Source: Lentisphaerota bacterium (GTDB lineage Bacteria > Verrucomicrobiota > Lentisphaeria > Victivallales > Victivallaceae). From it: 40,865 nucleotides of DNA. A program made the translations under genes and the position numbers. Positions 16,596 to 24,377 of this stretch are shown in pieces; positions within the stretch are counted from its first letter, which is position 1, and every line of letters begins with the position of its first letter. The notes beneath the pieces were generated by a model. That model was given only the letters and a program-made list of their open reading frames with translations. It did not search any database and had not been told where the DNA came from. Location of the stretch: NCBI GenBank assembly GCA_015061525.1, contig SUWK01000018.1, forward strand, positions 1 to 40,865, given 5' to 3'.

Positions 16596-17366
16596 ATGTC
16601 AAAAACGCCCAACACGCTTGAAATTCACCGGATGAAATTTATTGCAGAAGTCCCCCGCTGGCATTACCGCCACGCCAGCACCCCGACTTGGAGGTTTTAT
16701 TGGAATCCGCTTCCGGGAGCGTGGCTGAAATCCGGCGATAAAACCATTGAACTGCTGCCGGAAACTGCCGTACTGATTCCTCCGCAGACTCCTTTTGCCG
16801 CCGGAGCCGATAAACCATTTTCACATTTCTTTGTTCACTTCTCAATTCCACTCTATTGCAATCCTGATAAAAGGCAGATATGGACACTGAAAAGCAAAGA
16901 TGTCATTCTGGAAGAGTTTCAAAAAGAGTTGCCGCACCTTTCCGGGCAGCGGATGTTCTGGACAGCAGCCAGCATCGTACAAGCGGCATTGACCAGACTG
17001 CCGCAGGATGTTTTCAGTGAATGCGAACCGGAAAGAGAAAACCTCTTTGACAAAGCGGTAAAATTTCTGGATCAGGATCACGCTTATTCGCTTTCCTATG
17101 CCGAATTGGCGCATCTCTGCGGAACCAGTATCAACACCCTGCAACGCCAATTTGTCTCTGCCACCGGATTATCCATCCGTAAATGGCAGCTGAACCGGAA
17201 AATGGAAAAAGCGGTACAGCTGCTGCTCCATGACGGTTTTTCCATCAAAGAGACCGCCGATATGCTCGGCTTCGCTGACCGCTATCACTTTTCCAAAGCG
17301 TTCAAACATTATTTCGGTATATCCCCCGCTCAATTTGTTAAAAGCGGCGGCATCCCCCTGCCCTGA
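16596..17366 (+). CDS. AraC-family transcriptional regulator 3
   Basis: A 256-residue protein with AGGGA 6 nt before the ATG. The N-terminal part is a short cupin-like domain (LPETAVLIPPQTPFAAGADK with a following FSHFFVHFSI strand). The C-terminal double HTH starts near residue 160: LSYAELAHLCGTSINTLQRQ and FSIKETADMLGFADRYHFSK, ending YFGISPAQF as in AraC/XylS proteins. Divergent from the pseudopilin/glycosidase operon, which it most likely controls. It ends 12 bp from the convergent 673-aa gene, with only a 5-bp hairpin between. Confidence 0.85.
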   Translation: MSKTPNTLEIHRMKFIAEVPRWHYRHASTPTWRFYWNPLPGAWLKSGDKTIELLPETAVLIPPQTPFAAGADKPFSHFFVHFSIPLYCNPDKRQIWTLKSKDVILEEFQKELPHLSGQRMFWTAASIVQAALTRLPQDVFSECEPERENLFDKAVKFLDQDHAYSLSYAELAHLCGTSINTLQRQFVSATGLSIRKWQLNRKMEKAVQLLLHDGFSIKETADMLGFADRYHFSKAFKHYFGISPAQFVKSGGIPLP

Positions 17367-17378
17367 CGGCAGTCAAAA

Positions 17379-19388
17379 TCAATATGCGTGGATCGCGATC
17401 ACTCCGGGATAGGCTGTTCCGGATTTACCGATGCGGAGTATCGTCTGCGGCGCATCGCCGGTCAATGTGATAACTCCATTTGCCGGCACGGAATAACGTT
17501 CACAGCGTCCATTGAGGGTTATCTTCACCTCGGAAACCTCCCCGGCACACAGATGTATATCAATCACTCCTCCCGGAACGCTCTGCAGTTCGACCTCAAT
17601 AAAGCCATTCGGAAAAACCGTATTCCCGGCATACCGCACCGGAACCCCATTTTTCAGCAGACTGTGGCTGGCATGCATGTAACGATAAACCCGGTACTGA
17701 TCACCGAATGACCCCGGCAATACTATATCCGCTGTTTTTTCCGAAACAAGTTTTTTTCTCAAACTCTGTTCCGCCTCATACTGCTCCAACATCTCCCGGC
17801 ACAATATCCGCAACCCCTTAAGATAAACCCGGTCAAGGTCATCCCCCGGCAGCGGCGCACCATCACAGCAACTTTCCATCGTCGGCAAAGACTCCGAAGG
17901 ATCGGTCAACAGCGATGTTATGAGTATTTCCGCTTCTGCCGCCGCGATCCGCAATTTTTCCGGATGCTCCGCACCGTTTTCCAAATCATCAAAATACGCA
18001 CACAAAGCTTCTGTAAAAGCTGCGATCGCTTTTCCGGCGATCCCCAATATCCGCCATACCCGGAATGCTTTACGGAACTCTTCCGAAGCAAGGACATTTT
18101 CCAGTTTCAACAATTTCGCCATGCCTTCTTCTGCAATCTGCAGAGCTTCGCATTTTTCCCGGCGGATCGCCTCGCGGCCCGGAGCATCCTGATCGGACAA
18201 TATCCCCCAGTTTCCCCGCAGCTGTCGCAAAGACACCCCATTTTTATAAACCCCCAGAGAACCTCCGGCTGCGGGCCACTTCCAGTCATGCAGGATCGGA
18301 AACTTGTGAAAAACCACATTACCGCAAATAAAGTTGGTCTTCAATACCGCCTCCAACCCCATATGCGCCAATTCGGTCATCTCATTTTCACACCCCTGCC
18401 AATGCTTTGCCGCCCACTCTTTATAGATCGTTTCCGCAGAAACTTCCGGATCACGGATCAAACGGTGGTAGGCGTACAAGTTGATCTCATGGCTGTCAAA
18501 AATATTGTTGCCGATACGGTCAAGACGGATGGCGTAACGGGAAACTCCGGCAGCCTCACCACTATGAACATAACGGACAATATTTTCCACATTCGCTGCC
18601 GGCAGATATCCGGCACCGAGAAATTCACCCAGCACATCACATTCAGCATTGAGCATCGTACCCGGCTGCCGTTTCAAAAACGGATTCACCGGCAGAAACG
18701 GATCAAAGTCATAGGGGGTGATTTTGGTTTCTATATCAAAATGATGATCTTGCGCCGCCACTCTCGCTCCGCGCAAAATCCCCTCATAATCCTCGGCAAT
18801 AGAACCGAAAGAACGCAAAATGAAACGTTTGCCCCGTTTCTCGTGTTCTTCAGCAAAGATCCGCACGATCTTCTCCACCACCAGATCCGGCGGATAACGG
18901 TCAGGATCAGAGTTGTGGATAACCGAATAATCCGCCTCGGTCAAAGTCAGCACCACGCCGCCGATCTTAGGGATAACCCGGAATATATTGTCAAGTTTAT
19001 ACCGCAAAAATTCCTCAAAATCCTTACCCAGCAGATCAAACTCGCCGTCCTTGTCCAACAATGCCGGACGATCATTCAGCATACCTTTAGGCATCATGAT
19101 CTCACGATGCCACAAATATACGGGTTTATCCATCGCTCCGGCAATATCAACGATCTCCTGCAAAGTCTGCCGTGTCCGCATGATCAAATCGCGGTCGCAC
19201 TGCGCCGCCGCTTGAGGATACGGTTCAAAAAGAAGCAGACCATTCAAACCTCCGGCAGGATTGGCAAAGGCTCCGCAAATTTCAAAACTGTCAACATCAT
19301 AACGGACAGCTTCCGCGGCCACCCGGCGCATATAGACACTGTCTATCGTTGTCGGGTGCATCAAACTCCAGGTTATCTCTTTTTTCAT
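17379..19388 (-). CDS. Glycosidase-like protein of unknown family
   Basis: About 669 residues from the ATG at 19388 (GGTG 8-9 nt upstream); ATG 19397 and GTG 19400 are alternatives. Residues about 10-330 read as a TIM barrel: SFEICGAFANP, GGVVLTLTEADYSVIHN (an acidic pair at a strand end, as in alpha-glucuronidase-like barrels), RFILRSFG, RYAIRLDRIGNN. A helical region with a Cys follows, then a C-terminal beta domain (about 590-669, EVKITLNGRCERYSV). No signal peptide, so it likely works on imported sugars. Its neighbours (dehydrogenase, aldolase, IclR) suggest a uronic-acid-containing substrate; this is inference. No named family is certain. Confidence 0.7.
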   Translation of the reverse strand: MKKEITWSLMHPTTIDSVYMRRVAAEAVRYDVDSFEICGAFANPAGGLNGLLLFEPYPQAAAQCDRDLIMRTRQTLQEIVDIAGAMDKPVYLWHREIMMPKGMLNDRPALLDKDGEFDLLGKDFEEFLRYKLDNIFRVIPKIGGVVLTLTEADYSVIHNSDPDRYPPDLVVEKIVRIFAEEHEKRGKRFILRSFGSIAEDYEGILRGARVAAQDHHFDIETKITPYDFDPFLPVNPFLKRQPGTMLNAECDVLGEFLGAGYLPAANVENIVRYVHSGEAAGVSRYAIRLDRIGNNIFDSHEINLYAYHRLIRDPEVSAETIYKEWAAKHWQGCENEMTELAHMGLEAVLKTNFICGNVVFHKFPILHDWKWPAAGGSLGVYKNGVSLRQLRGNWGILSDQDAPGREAIRREKCEALQIAEEGMAKLLKLENVLASEEFRKAFRVWRILGIAGKAIAAFTEALCAYFDDLENGAEHPEKLRIAAAEAEILITSLLTDPSESLPTMESCCDGAPLPGDDLDRVYLKGLRILCREMLEQYEAEQSLRKKLVSEKTADIVLPGSFGDQYRVYRYMHASHSLLKNGVPVRYAGNTVFPNGFIEVELQSVPGGVIDIHLCAGEVSEVKITLNGRCERYSVPANGVITLTGDAPQTILRIGKSGTAYPGVIAIHAY

Positions 19389-19407
19389 AAGGTTCATCAC
19401 CGTAAAC

Positions 19408-20322
19408 TTATTTTTTCTGCCATCTTAAAGCTGCATCAATGATCTTTTTTGCTGAACAGCTCCAGAAATTCCGTTCAAAATCCGCTGAAAATGCCGCTAT
19501 ATGCGGAGTAAAAATAACATTGTCAAGCTGAAAGAGCGGATGATCCTTGGCAGGTGGTTCATCGCACAGCACATCCAATGCCGCCCCGCCGATGGTACGA
19601 TTCTGCAGTGCTTCAAGCAGAGCTGCTTCATCCACCACCGGACCGCGGGACGTATTGACCAGAAGTGCATTCTTTTTCATCAATCCCAGACGGCGGGCAT
19701 CGATCAGATTGCGGGTCTCGTCGGTCAACGGACAATGCAATGACACAAAATCAGAAGCAGCAAGCAATTCATCCAGATCCATGGAGTCAGCGACGAACGG
19801 ATCATAGTGAAGAACTCTCATGTCGAATCCGGAAACCATCTTTTCCACACTCCGGGCAATTCTGCCGTAACCGACCAAGCCAAGCGTCCGACCGGAAATG
19901 TGCCAATCCATACCATTAGGCTCTTCCCAGTTGCCGCGTCTTACTTCCCGGTCATAATGTACCAGACGACGCACCAGCGCGAAAAGCATCGCCACAGCAT
20001 GTTCAGCGACACAACCGGAAATGGATTCCGGAGTATTGAGCACCTCAATTCCCAGTTTTTCCGCGACAGCCACCGGCAAAGCATCCAAACCGCTGCCGCT
20101 GCGGAAAATAGCCTTGCATTCCGGCAGACGGCTCAAAACCTCGCCGGTCAATCCCGGATTAGGTCCGAAAAACCAGATCAAATCTGCCCCTTGAGAAAAT
20201 TCCTCCACCTCCTCCGGACTTTGACATTTGCGGCATTCAAGCGAAATACCGGCATCACGGATCTGCTGCAAATACTCTGCCGGAACCGAATTTTCACCAC
20301 CGGAAATCAGAACTGTTTTCAT
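19408..20322 (-). CDS. D-isomer-specific 2-hydroxyacid dehydrogenase
   Basis: A 304-residue NAD(P)-dependent oxidoreductase of the phosphoglycerate dehydrogenase-like class. The Rossmann motif is GLVGYGRIA (about 145-153), with the acidic residue after strand 2 in LHYDPF. The catalytic Arg lies in VNTSRGPVVDEAAL, Glu in DVLCDEPP and His in TPHIAAF. The start is 2 nt after the aldolase stop, and its own stop lies 19 nt before the preferred glycosidase start, so the three genes form one operon. It probably interconverts a 2-oxo acid and its D-2-hydroxy acid in sugar-acid breakdown; serine biosynthesis is less likely given the context. Confidence 0.9.
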   Translation of the reverse strand: MKTVLISGGENSVPAEYLQQIRDAGISLECRKCQSPEEVEEFSQGADLIWFFGPNPGLTGEVLSRLPECKAIFRSGSGLDALPVAVAEKLGIEVLNTPESISGCVAEHAVAMLFALVRRLVHYDREVRRGNWEEPNGMDWHISGRTLGLVGYGRIARSVEKMVSGFDMRVLHYDPFVADSMDLDELLAASDFVSLHCPLTDETRNLIDARRLGLMKKNALLVNTSRGPVVDEAALLEALQNRTIGGAALDVLCDEPPAKDHPLFQLDNVIFTPHIAAFSADFERNFWSCSAKKIIDAALRWQKK

Positions 20323-20324
20323 TT

Positions 20325-21086
20325 TTATTTATCCCGCTGCTCAAGCATATTACGGAAACCTTGCGCCATAAAGCCCCAATCGCTGCCCATCGCGATCCAA
20401 TCAACACCGCGCTCCTGCCAGCGGGAAAGCGGACCGGATGCCGTTCCGAGCATTTTTCCGGCAGCTTTGGTCTTGCGGCAGATTTCATCAATCACTTTAT
20501 TCAGCTCCTCATCCTCGGTCTGGCACAGAATACCCATGCTCCCGGAAAGATCACACGGTCCGATGCAGATACAATCCAACCCGGGAACTTTCAAAATCTC
20601 ATCCAGATTACGGACAGCATCAATGTGTTCGATCTGCACTATAACCAGCGGTTCAGACTCGGAGATCCGCAGATATTCAAAAAGATCATCAGCACCGTAT
20701 CTGACCGCGCGGCGCACACCGCATCCGCGGATACCGCGCGGCGGATAACGGCAGGCGGAAACCGCTGCTTCAGCCTCTTCAGCAGAGTTGACCATCGGAA
20801 TTATCACTCCCGCCGGAGCAAGATCCAGTACCGGCTTGAGAACTCCGGGATCATTGGCGCACACCCGGACAAAAGGAGCGCAGCCGGTTCCGCGGCAGGC
20901 GGTCACATGTCCTTTGATGGTGTCAAGAGTATGCGGCCCGTGTTCAGCATCGATCCACACAAAATCCAATCCGCAGTCTCCGGCACACTCGCAAACCGCA
21001 AGATCGGAAAGAGTTATAACTGCTCCGATCGCAGTTTTTCCTGAAGCGATCGTATTCTTGAACTTGTCCAAATGATTGATTTCCAT
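20325..21086 (-). CDS. HpcH/HpaI-family aldolase 1
   Basis: A 253-residue protein from the ATG at 21086, which has AGGAGG 6 nt upstream; the frame open to 21119 lacks such a site. Class II aldolase/citrate-lyase TIM barrel: FVWIDAEHGPHT (catalytic His region), metal ligands Glu in VQIEHIDAV and Asp in CIGPCDLSGSMG, and the RYPPRGIRG loop. The family cleaves 2-keto-3-deoxy sugar acids or similar into pyruvate (or a hydroxypyruvate relative) and an aldehyde. First gene of the operon with the dehydrogenase and glycosidase-like protein; divergent IclR regulator. It is a paralogue of the aldolase at 30394. Confidence 0.88.
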   Translation of the reverse strand: MEINHLDKFKNTIASGKTAIGAVITLSDLAVCECAGDCGLDFVWIDAEHGPHTLDTIKGHVTACRGTGCAPFVRVCANDPGVLKPVLDLAPAGVIIPMVNSAEEAEAAVSACRYPPRGIRGCGVRRAVRYGADDLFEYLRISESEPLVIVQIEHIDAVRNLDEILKVPGLDCICIGPCDLSGSMGILCQTEDEELNKVIDEICRKTKAAGKMLGTASGPLSRWQERGVDWIAMGSDWGFMAQGFRNMLEQRDK

Positions 21087-21119
21087 ATTTTTCCTCCTGT
21101 ATTTCACTGGTTGTACCAT

Positions 21120-21148
21120 ACTATAACATCAGAGAAGAAAAAAAGCAA
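21120..21148 (-). promoter_or_regulatory. Promoter of the aldolase/dehydrogenase/glycosidase operon
   Basis: On the minus strand TTGCTT (21148-21143), 17-nt spacer, TATAGT (21125-21120), 33 nt before the start codon. Confidence 0.55.
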
Positions 21149-21179
21149 ATATTTTTTATTAAAAAAAGAATATTTTATA

Positions 21180-21208
21180 TTGTAAAATAACATAGCTTGA
21201 GTTATATT
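21180..21208 (+). promoter_or_regulatory. Promoter of the IclR gene
   Basis: TTGTAA (21180-21185), 17-nt spacer, TATATT (21203-21208), 25 nt before the ATG. The 31 bp between the two divergent -35 boxes are A/T-only apart from one G and would hold the IclR site. Confidence 0.6.
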
Positions 21209-21233
21209 ATTACGCAAACGGGAGATTTTCAAT

Positions 21234-21965
21234 ATGATACAAGTCATCAGCAGGGTATTTACGATATTGGAAGAGCTGAGTCTGGACGGTGAAGTTTCGC
21301 TTGACTCATTGGCACGGATAACCAACTTGAATAAAGGTACTCTCTGCAATATTCTACGCTCACTTATTGAACTTGGTTACGTCAGCCGCACCAGAGGCAG
21401 TCACTATGAATTGACCGCCCGTTTTGCGGAATTGACTGCACCGGAAAAACGCTCTGCAGCTGAAATGGAAGCATTGAACCGGACTGTCGTATCTCTGGCA
21501 GATGCCACAGAAGAATCCGGAGTACTTGCCGCCTTGCGCGGCGGACGTGTCGCGGTTGTCTCCCAGGCGCAATATCAACGGGCATTGATGGTCAATGCGG
21601 TGGAAATCTATGCAGCCCTTTCCCTTTACCACAGCGTTTCCGGCAGAATATTGATTTCACACCTGCCGACAGCCGAACGTGCGGCATTGTGCAGCCGATG
21701 CGGTTTTCCCGGTGAAAAATGGGATGATATTTCCACCTTGGAAGAACTGGAAAAAGCCTGTGCAAAAATCCGCAAAGACGCTTTATCGGTGATGAAAAAT
21801 CAAAGCGACGGTATCATCGCTTTTGCCGTTCCGGTATTTCTGCCCGACGGAAAAATCATGTCGCTCGGTCTGACTATGCCGCTGATGCGCTGCACTCCGG
21901 ATAAACGCCGGAAAATATTGTCTGAATTGCAAATCCATGCAGACAGATTAAAAAATCCGGCTTGA
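21234..21965 (+). CDS. IclR-family transcriptional regulator
   Basis: A 243-residue protein with GGGAG 9 nt before the ATG. Residues 1-60 are the winged helix (ISRVFTILEELS, LARITNLNKGTLCNILRSL, GYVSRTRGSHYEL); the rest is the IclR effector domain (VSQAQYQRALMVNAVEIYAA, SVSGRILISHLPTAERAAL, IIAFAVPVFLPDGKIMSLGL). IclR proteins sense small organic acids or sugar acids and often repress divergent catabolic operons, which fits the aldolase/dehydrogenase operon opposite. The 3' end overlaps the convergent small gene by 18 nt. Confidence 0.88.
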   Translation: MIQVISRVFTILEELSLDGEVSLDSLARITNLNKGTLCNILRSLIELGYVSRTRGSHYELTARFAELTAPEKRSAAEMEALNRTVVSLADATEESGVLAALRGGRVAVVSQAQYQRALMVNAVEIYAALSLYHSVSGRILISHLPTAERAALCSRCGFPGEKWDDISTLEELEKACAKIRKDALSVMKNQSDGIIAFAVPVFLPDGKIMSLGLTMPLMRCTPDKRRKILSELQIHADRLKNPA

Positions 21966-22343
21966 AATTTCCTGCAAAATCGTTTTGATTTCAGAGAGTA
22001 TTTGCAGTTCCTGATTTGCACAGGGAAAACGTTCCTGCAAAGTTTCATCATTCAGAAAACGGTAGAGGTGCGGATATTTTTTCAGGTCGCAGCCGTGATT
22101 CAATTCAAGGATTTTTGTCAGGGTCTTATCGGTTATCCGGCGATCCTGATAATGGGCAGCCGATGCCGCACAGCCGATGATACTATCGGAATAAAGTTCC
22201 TTTTCACCGAGGAAACTCGCCACATCAAAGCCGGGAACGCAGTTTTTGTTTTCCTGCGTTTCCCGTGCTTGAGCGTAAACTGCAATAACTGATTCAATCA
22301 GCTTCTGCAGACGATCAAATTTTTCTTGTGACAGATATTTCAT
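21948..22343 (-). CDS. Small protein of unknown function
   Basis: 131 residues from the ATG at 22343, which overlaps the upstream stop as ATGA. A longer in-frame opening to 22631 is only a shadow of the upstream gene. Mostly helical and soluble (MKYLSQEKFDRLQKLIESVI at the start; two Cys). No family recognised. Last gene of the seven-gene operon; its end runs 18 nt into the IclR gene on the other strand, and no terminator is visible. Confidence 0.65.
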   Translation of the reverse strand: MKYLSQEKFDRLQKLIESVIAVYAQARETQENKNCVPGFDVASFLGEKELYSDSIIGCAASAAHYQDRRITDKTLTKILELNHGCDLKKYPHLYRFLNDETLQERFPCANQELQILSEIKTILQEISSRIF

Positions 22344-22666
22344 TGTTTCCCCAAATTCAGAATAAAACCAAACAGCCCCGTGAAGAATGCGACAAGTGAC
22401 AGAGCCATAAACAAAAAATACAGCACAATACTGTACGGGCAGAAAAGATTTATTAAAAGCAGTACCAAAAGTAAACCGCACACTGTTTTTACCGGCGAAT
22501 TTCCATACAGACTCAGAAAAAGCAGCGGCAGATAAATAATTGCTCCGTTCCAGATATGAGCATAAAAATTGCAGAAAAAAATCACCGCCGCCGCCAAAGC
22601 CAACGCCAATGGAGCAACTTTCATCAGCCAATAGTTATTGGTAAAGATGTTTCCGGTGATTTTCAT
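22340..22666 (-). CDS. Small membrane protein
   Basis: 108 residues with three to four membrane segments (about 15-35, 41-56, 60-76, 80-104) and a basic end. No Cys or charged motif that would give a function; family not recognised. It follows the preceding gene by 6 nt and is coupled to the next by ATGA at 22340-22343. Confidence 0.65.
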   Translation of the reverse strand: MKITGNIFTNNYWLMKVAPLALALAAAVIFFCNFYAHIWNGAIIYLPLLFLSLYGNSPVKTVCGLLLVLLLINLFCPYSIVLYFLFMALSLVAFFTGLFGFILNLGKQ

Positions 22667-22672
22667 ATATTT

Positions 22673-23128
22673 TTAATCCTTGTGAATGATTTTCTGATAA
22701 ACGTTCAGGACAAATTCCGGTTCTTCATCATCTTCAATATCGTCAGTAAAATTTGCCAGATCCAAGGGATTTCCGGCAGAAGATGCGAGAAAATTCTGTA
22801 CGATTTCCGCTTCGCTGTCCACAATTTGCAGTTTGCAGTTAAAAGGCAGTTTGTCATGGGCGGCATTGATAAAGCCGAAACGCAACGCATTTGCCAACGC
22901 ATCATACCACAGATAATAACGCAGATCCGCGGGAGCATCGGCTTGCTGTTTATCTTTGATCGCAGTCAATAAATCACATATTTGCGGAACAGAAAATTTT
23001 TTACTTTCTCTGGCAGAAAGCACCAAATCAAAGCAATTATTTTCTAATTCCCGATCCAATTCATCCACGCTGGGAGCGAAATATAGTTTGCGGCTTAAAT
23101 TTTTCTGCAGCCACTTGTCTGTTTTCAT
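22673..23128 (-). CDS. Soluble acidic protein of unknown function
   Basis: 151 residues from the ATG at 23128 (GGGAGG 5 nt upstream; the frame open to 23242 lacks a site). The Shine-Dalgarno sequence is inside the end of the upstream gene, and ATGA overlaps its stop. Predicted helical, with an acidic patch TDDIEDDEEPEF near the C-terminus. No family recognised. The alternation of soluble and membrane proteins in this operon suggests a small complex, which is inference only. Confidence 0.65.
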   Translation of the reverse strand: MKTDKWLQKNLSRKLYFAPSVDELDRELENNCFDLVLSARESKKFSVPQICDLLTAIKDKQQADAPADLRYYLWYDALANALRFGFINAAHDKLPFNCKLQIVDSEAEIVQNFLASSAGNPLDLANFTDDIEDDEEPEFVLNVYQKIIHKD

Positions 23129-23382
23129 TTTTTCCTCCCGCTGAAGATAAAATATACTGCTTCGACAATCAATGCTAAAATCAGTACCGCAAGGGCGATA
23201 CCGAGGATTTTTCCCGGCAGCCACTCGTAATATTGTTTCCACAATTCCCAGTTGTACCGGAATACCTGTCCAGTTTTTTCCATACTGAACGCAAAGTAGG
23301 CAAAACGGTGCAGCAGCCCCGTGATCAGCAATGCTATCAATGTGACAGAAAGTATTTTAAAACTGACGCCTGATGTTTTCAT
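23125..23382 (-). CDS. Small membrane protein with two helices
   Basis: 85 residues. Membrane segments at about 9-26 (ILSVTLIALLITGLL) and 58-80 (GIALAVLILALIVEAVYF), with an aromatic loop between (YNWELWKQYYEWLPG) and a basic tail GRKK. No family recognised. Start 18 nt after the upstream gene; coupled to the next gene by ATGA. Confidence 0.65.
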   Translation of the reverse strand: MKTSGVSFKILSVTLIALLITGLLHRFAYFAFSMEKTGQVFRYNWELWKQYYEWLPGKILGIALAVLILALIVEAVYFIFSGRKK

Positions 23383-23400
23383 TTTCCCTCCGGCAGAATA

Positions 23401-23733
23401 TCACTTCCCTGAATTTTGTTTTTTCTTTTCCGTTTCAGCCGGACGCATCCAGGGAAGAGTCCACTCGTCCGGAAATACCCGGACAAGATTGTGGCGGTTC
23501 GGATTTTGCAGAGAGCAGCCAATCCCAATATAATTTTCAAGCATAAAACAAAGTTTTCCTGCTACCCAGAAACAGGGCAGAAAAAGGATTCCTCCAACAA
23601 TCGTGCTGTAATATTTTATAACGAGAAAAGGCAGCACGCCGCCAAACAATACAAGGATGATAATACTGCCGGCAAAACATACGATATACCATTTTATCTT
23701 TGTCCAAGTGGAGTCTTTTTCCGATACGATCAT
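23401..23733 (-). CDS. Small membrane protein
   Basis: 110 residues from the ATG at 23733 (AGGA 4-5 nt upstream); the frame open to 23775 overlaps the upstream gene. Two to three membrane segments (about 14-38 and 42-65), then a soluble C-terminal tail of about 45 residues with WTLPWMRPAE and a Lys-rich end. No family recognised. Confidence 0.65.
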   Translation of the reverse strand: MIVSEKDSTWTKIKWYIVCFAGSIIILVLFGGVLPFLVIKYYSTIVGGILFLPCFWVAGKLCFMLENYIGIGCSLQNPNRHNLVRVFPDEWTLPWMRPAETEKKKQNSGK

Positions 23734-23738
23734 TTTTC

Positions 23739-24377
23739 CTACCGTCCCATGTTCCAGTTTACCAACGGCAGCCACGGAATGTAAGATTTGGAATTGTAAT
23801 TGAGTAAACCGAGCTGGAATATAAAACTGCTGTCGTGGTCTGCGGCATTAAAAATGCCAAATTGCCAGCAGATGTTCCTGTTATGATATCCTCCGGCATT
23901 TGCATTCAAAAATCCTACTTGCAATGGAGCATTGAGATTGGCGATGCCAATGTGCATAAGATCAAAAAAATTGATGCCGAAAAACTGTACAAGTTTGAAT
24001 TTCCCGGACACATTGAATAAGCCGATTTTCATGCCGTAATTTTCATTGGTATCGGTACAATTTTCAAGCAAACCGATCATCAAACCGTAATTGCGGTCAG
24101 TAAGCGATGCCGCGGAAACTTGAATACCGTAATTGTTTTTCAATTCAGTTATGCCGCCAACTGAAATAGTGGAAGAATGCTGTTGTATTCCCAACAGTCC
24201 AATAGAGAATAACGCAACCGAATCAGAATCAAACAAATTTGCCGATTCAAAAATACCAACTCCAACTTGCACCGGGGCAAATTTCCAACCGGAAATCACC
24301 CCCTTGCTGTCAAACTCCCCGGCAAATGCAGAGGAAACGACCACCGCCGACAAAATTATCAATAAAAATTTTTTCAT
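23739..24377 (-). CDS. Secreted surface-repeat protein (LA_2272-like)
   Basis: 212 residues. The signal peptide MKKFLLIILSAVVVSSAFAG is followed by glycine-rich repeats of the type YG(L/M)xIGL(L/F)xN, FGIxNFFDL, VGFLNANAG, FGIFNAADH, LGLLNYNSK and an ending IPWLPLVN. This is the pattern of LA_2272-type surface-repeat proteins, predicted to form a beta-rich outer-surface structure. The ATG overlaps the stop of the giant GH42-like gene (ATGA), so the two are made together. The repeat family assignment is from memory of the pattern; function unknown. Confidence 0.65.
   Translation of the reverse strand: MKKFLLIILSAVVVSSAFAGEFDSKGVISGWKFAPVQVGVGIFESANLFDSDSVALFSIGLLGIQQHSSTISVGGITELKNNYGIQVSAASLTDRNYGLMIGLLENCTDTNENYGMKIGLFNVSGKFKLVQFFGINFFDLMHIGIANLNAPLQVGFLNANAGGYHNRNICWQFGIFNAADHDSSFIFQLGLLNYNSKSYIPWLPLVNWNMGR

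Noticed and set aside
17964-19442. 492-codon open frame on the plus strand opposite the 673-aa gene
   Set aside because: Antisense shadow of a gene with clear family structure; no start signals and no protein-like motif pattern.
22344-22631. N-terminal extension of the 131-aa gene
   Set aside because: It is the shadow of the small membrane protein gene; the ATGA overlap at 22340-22343 marks the start.
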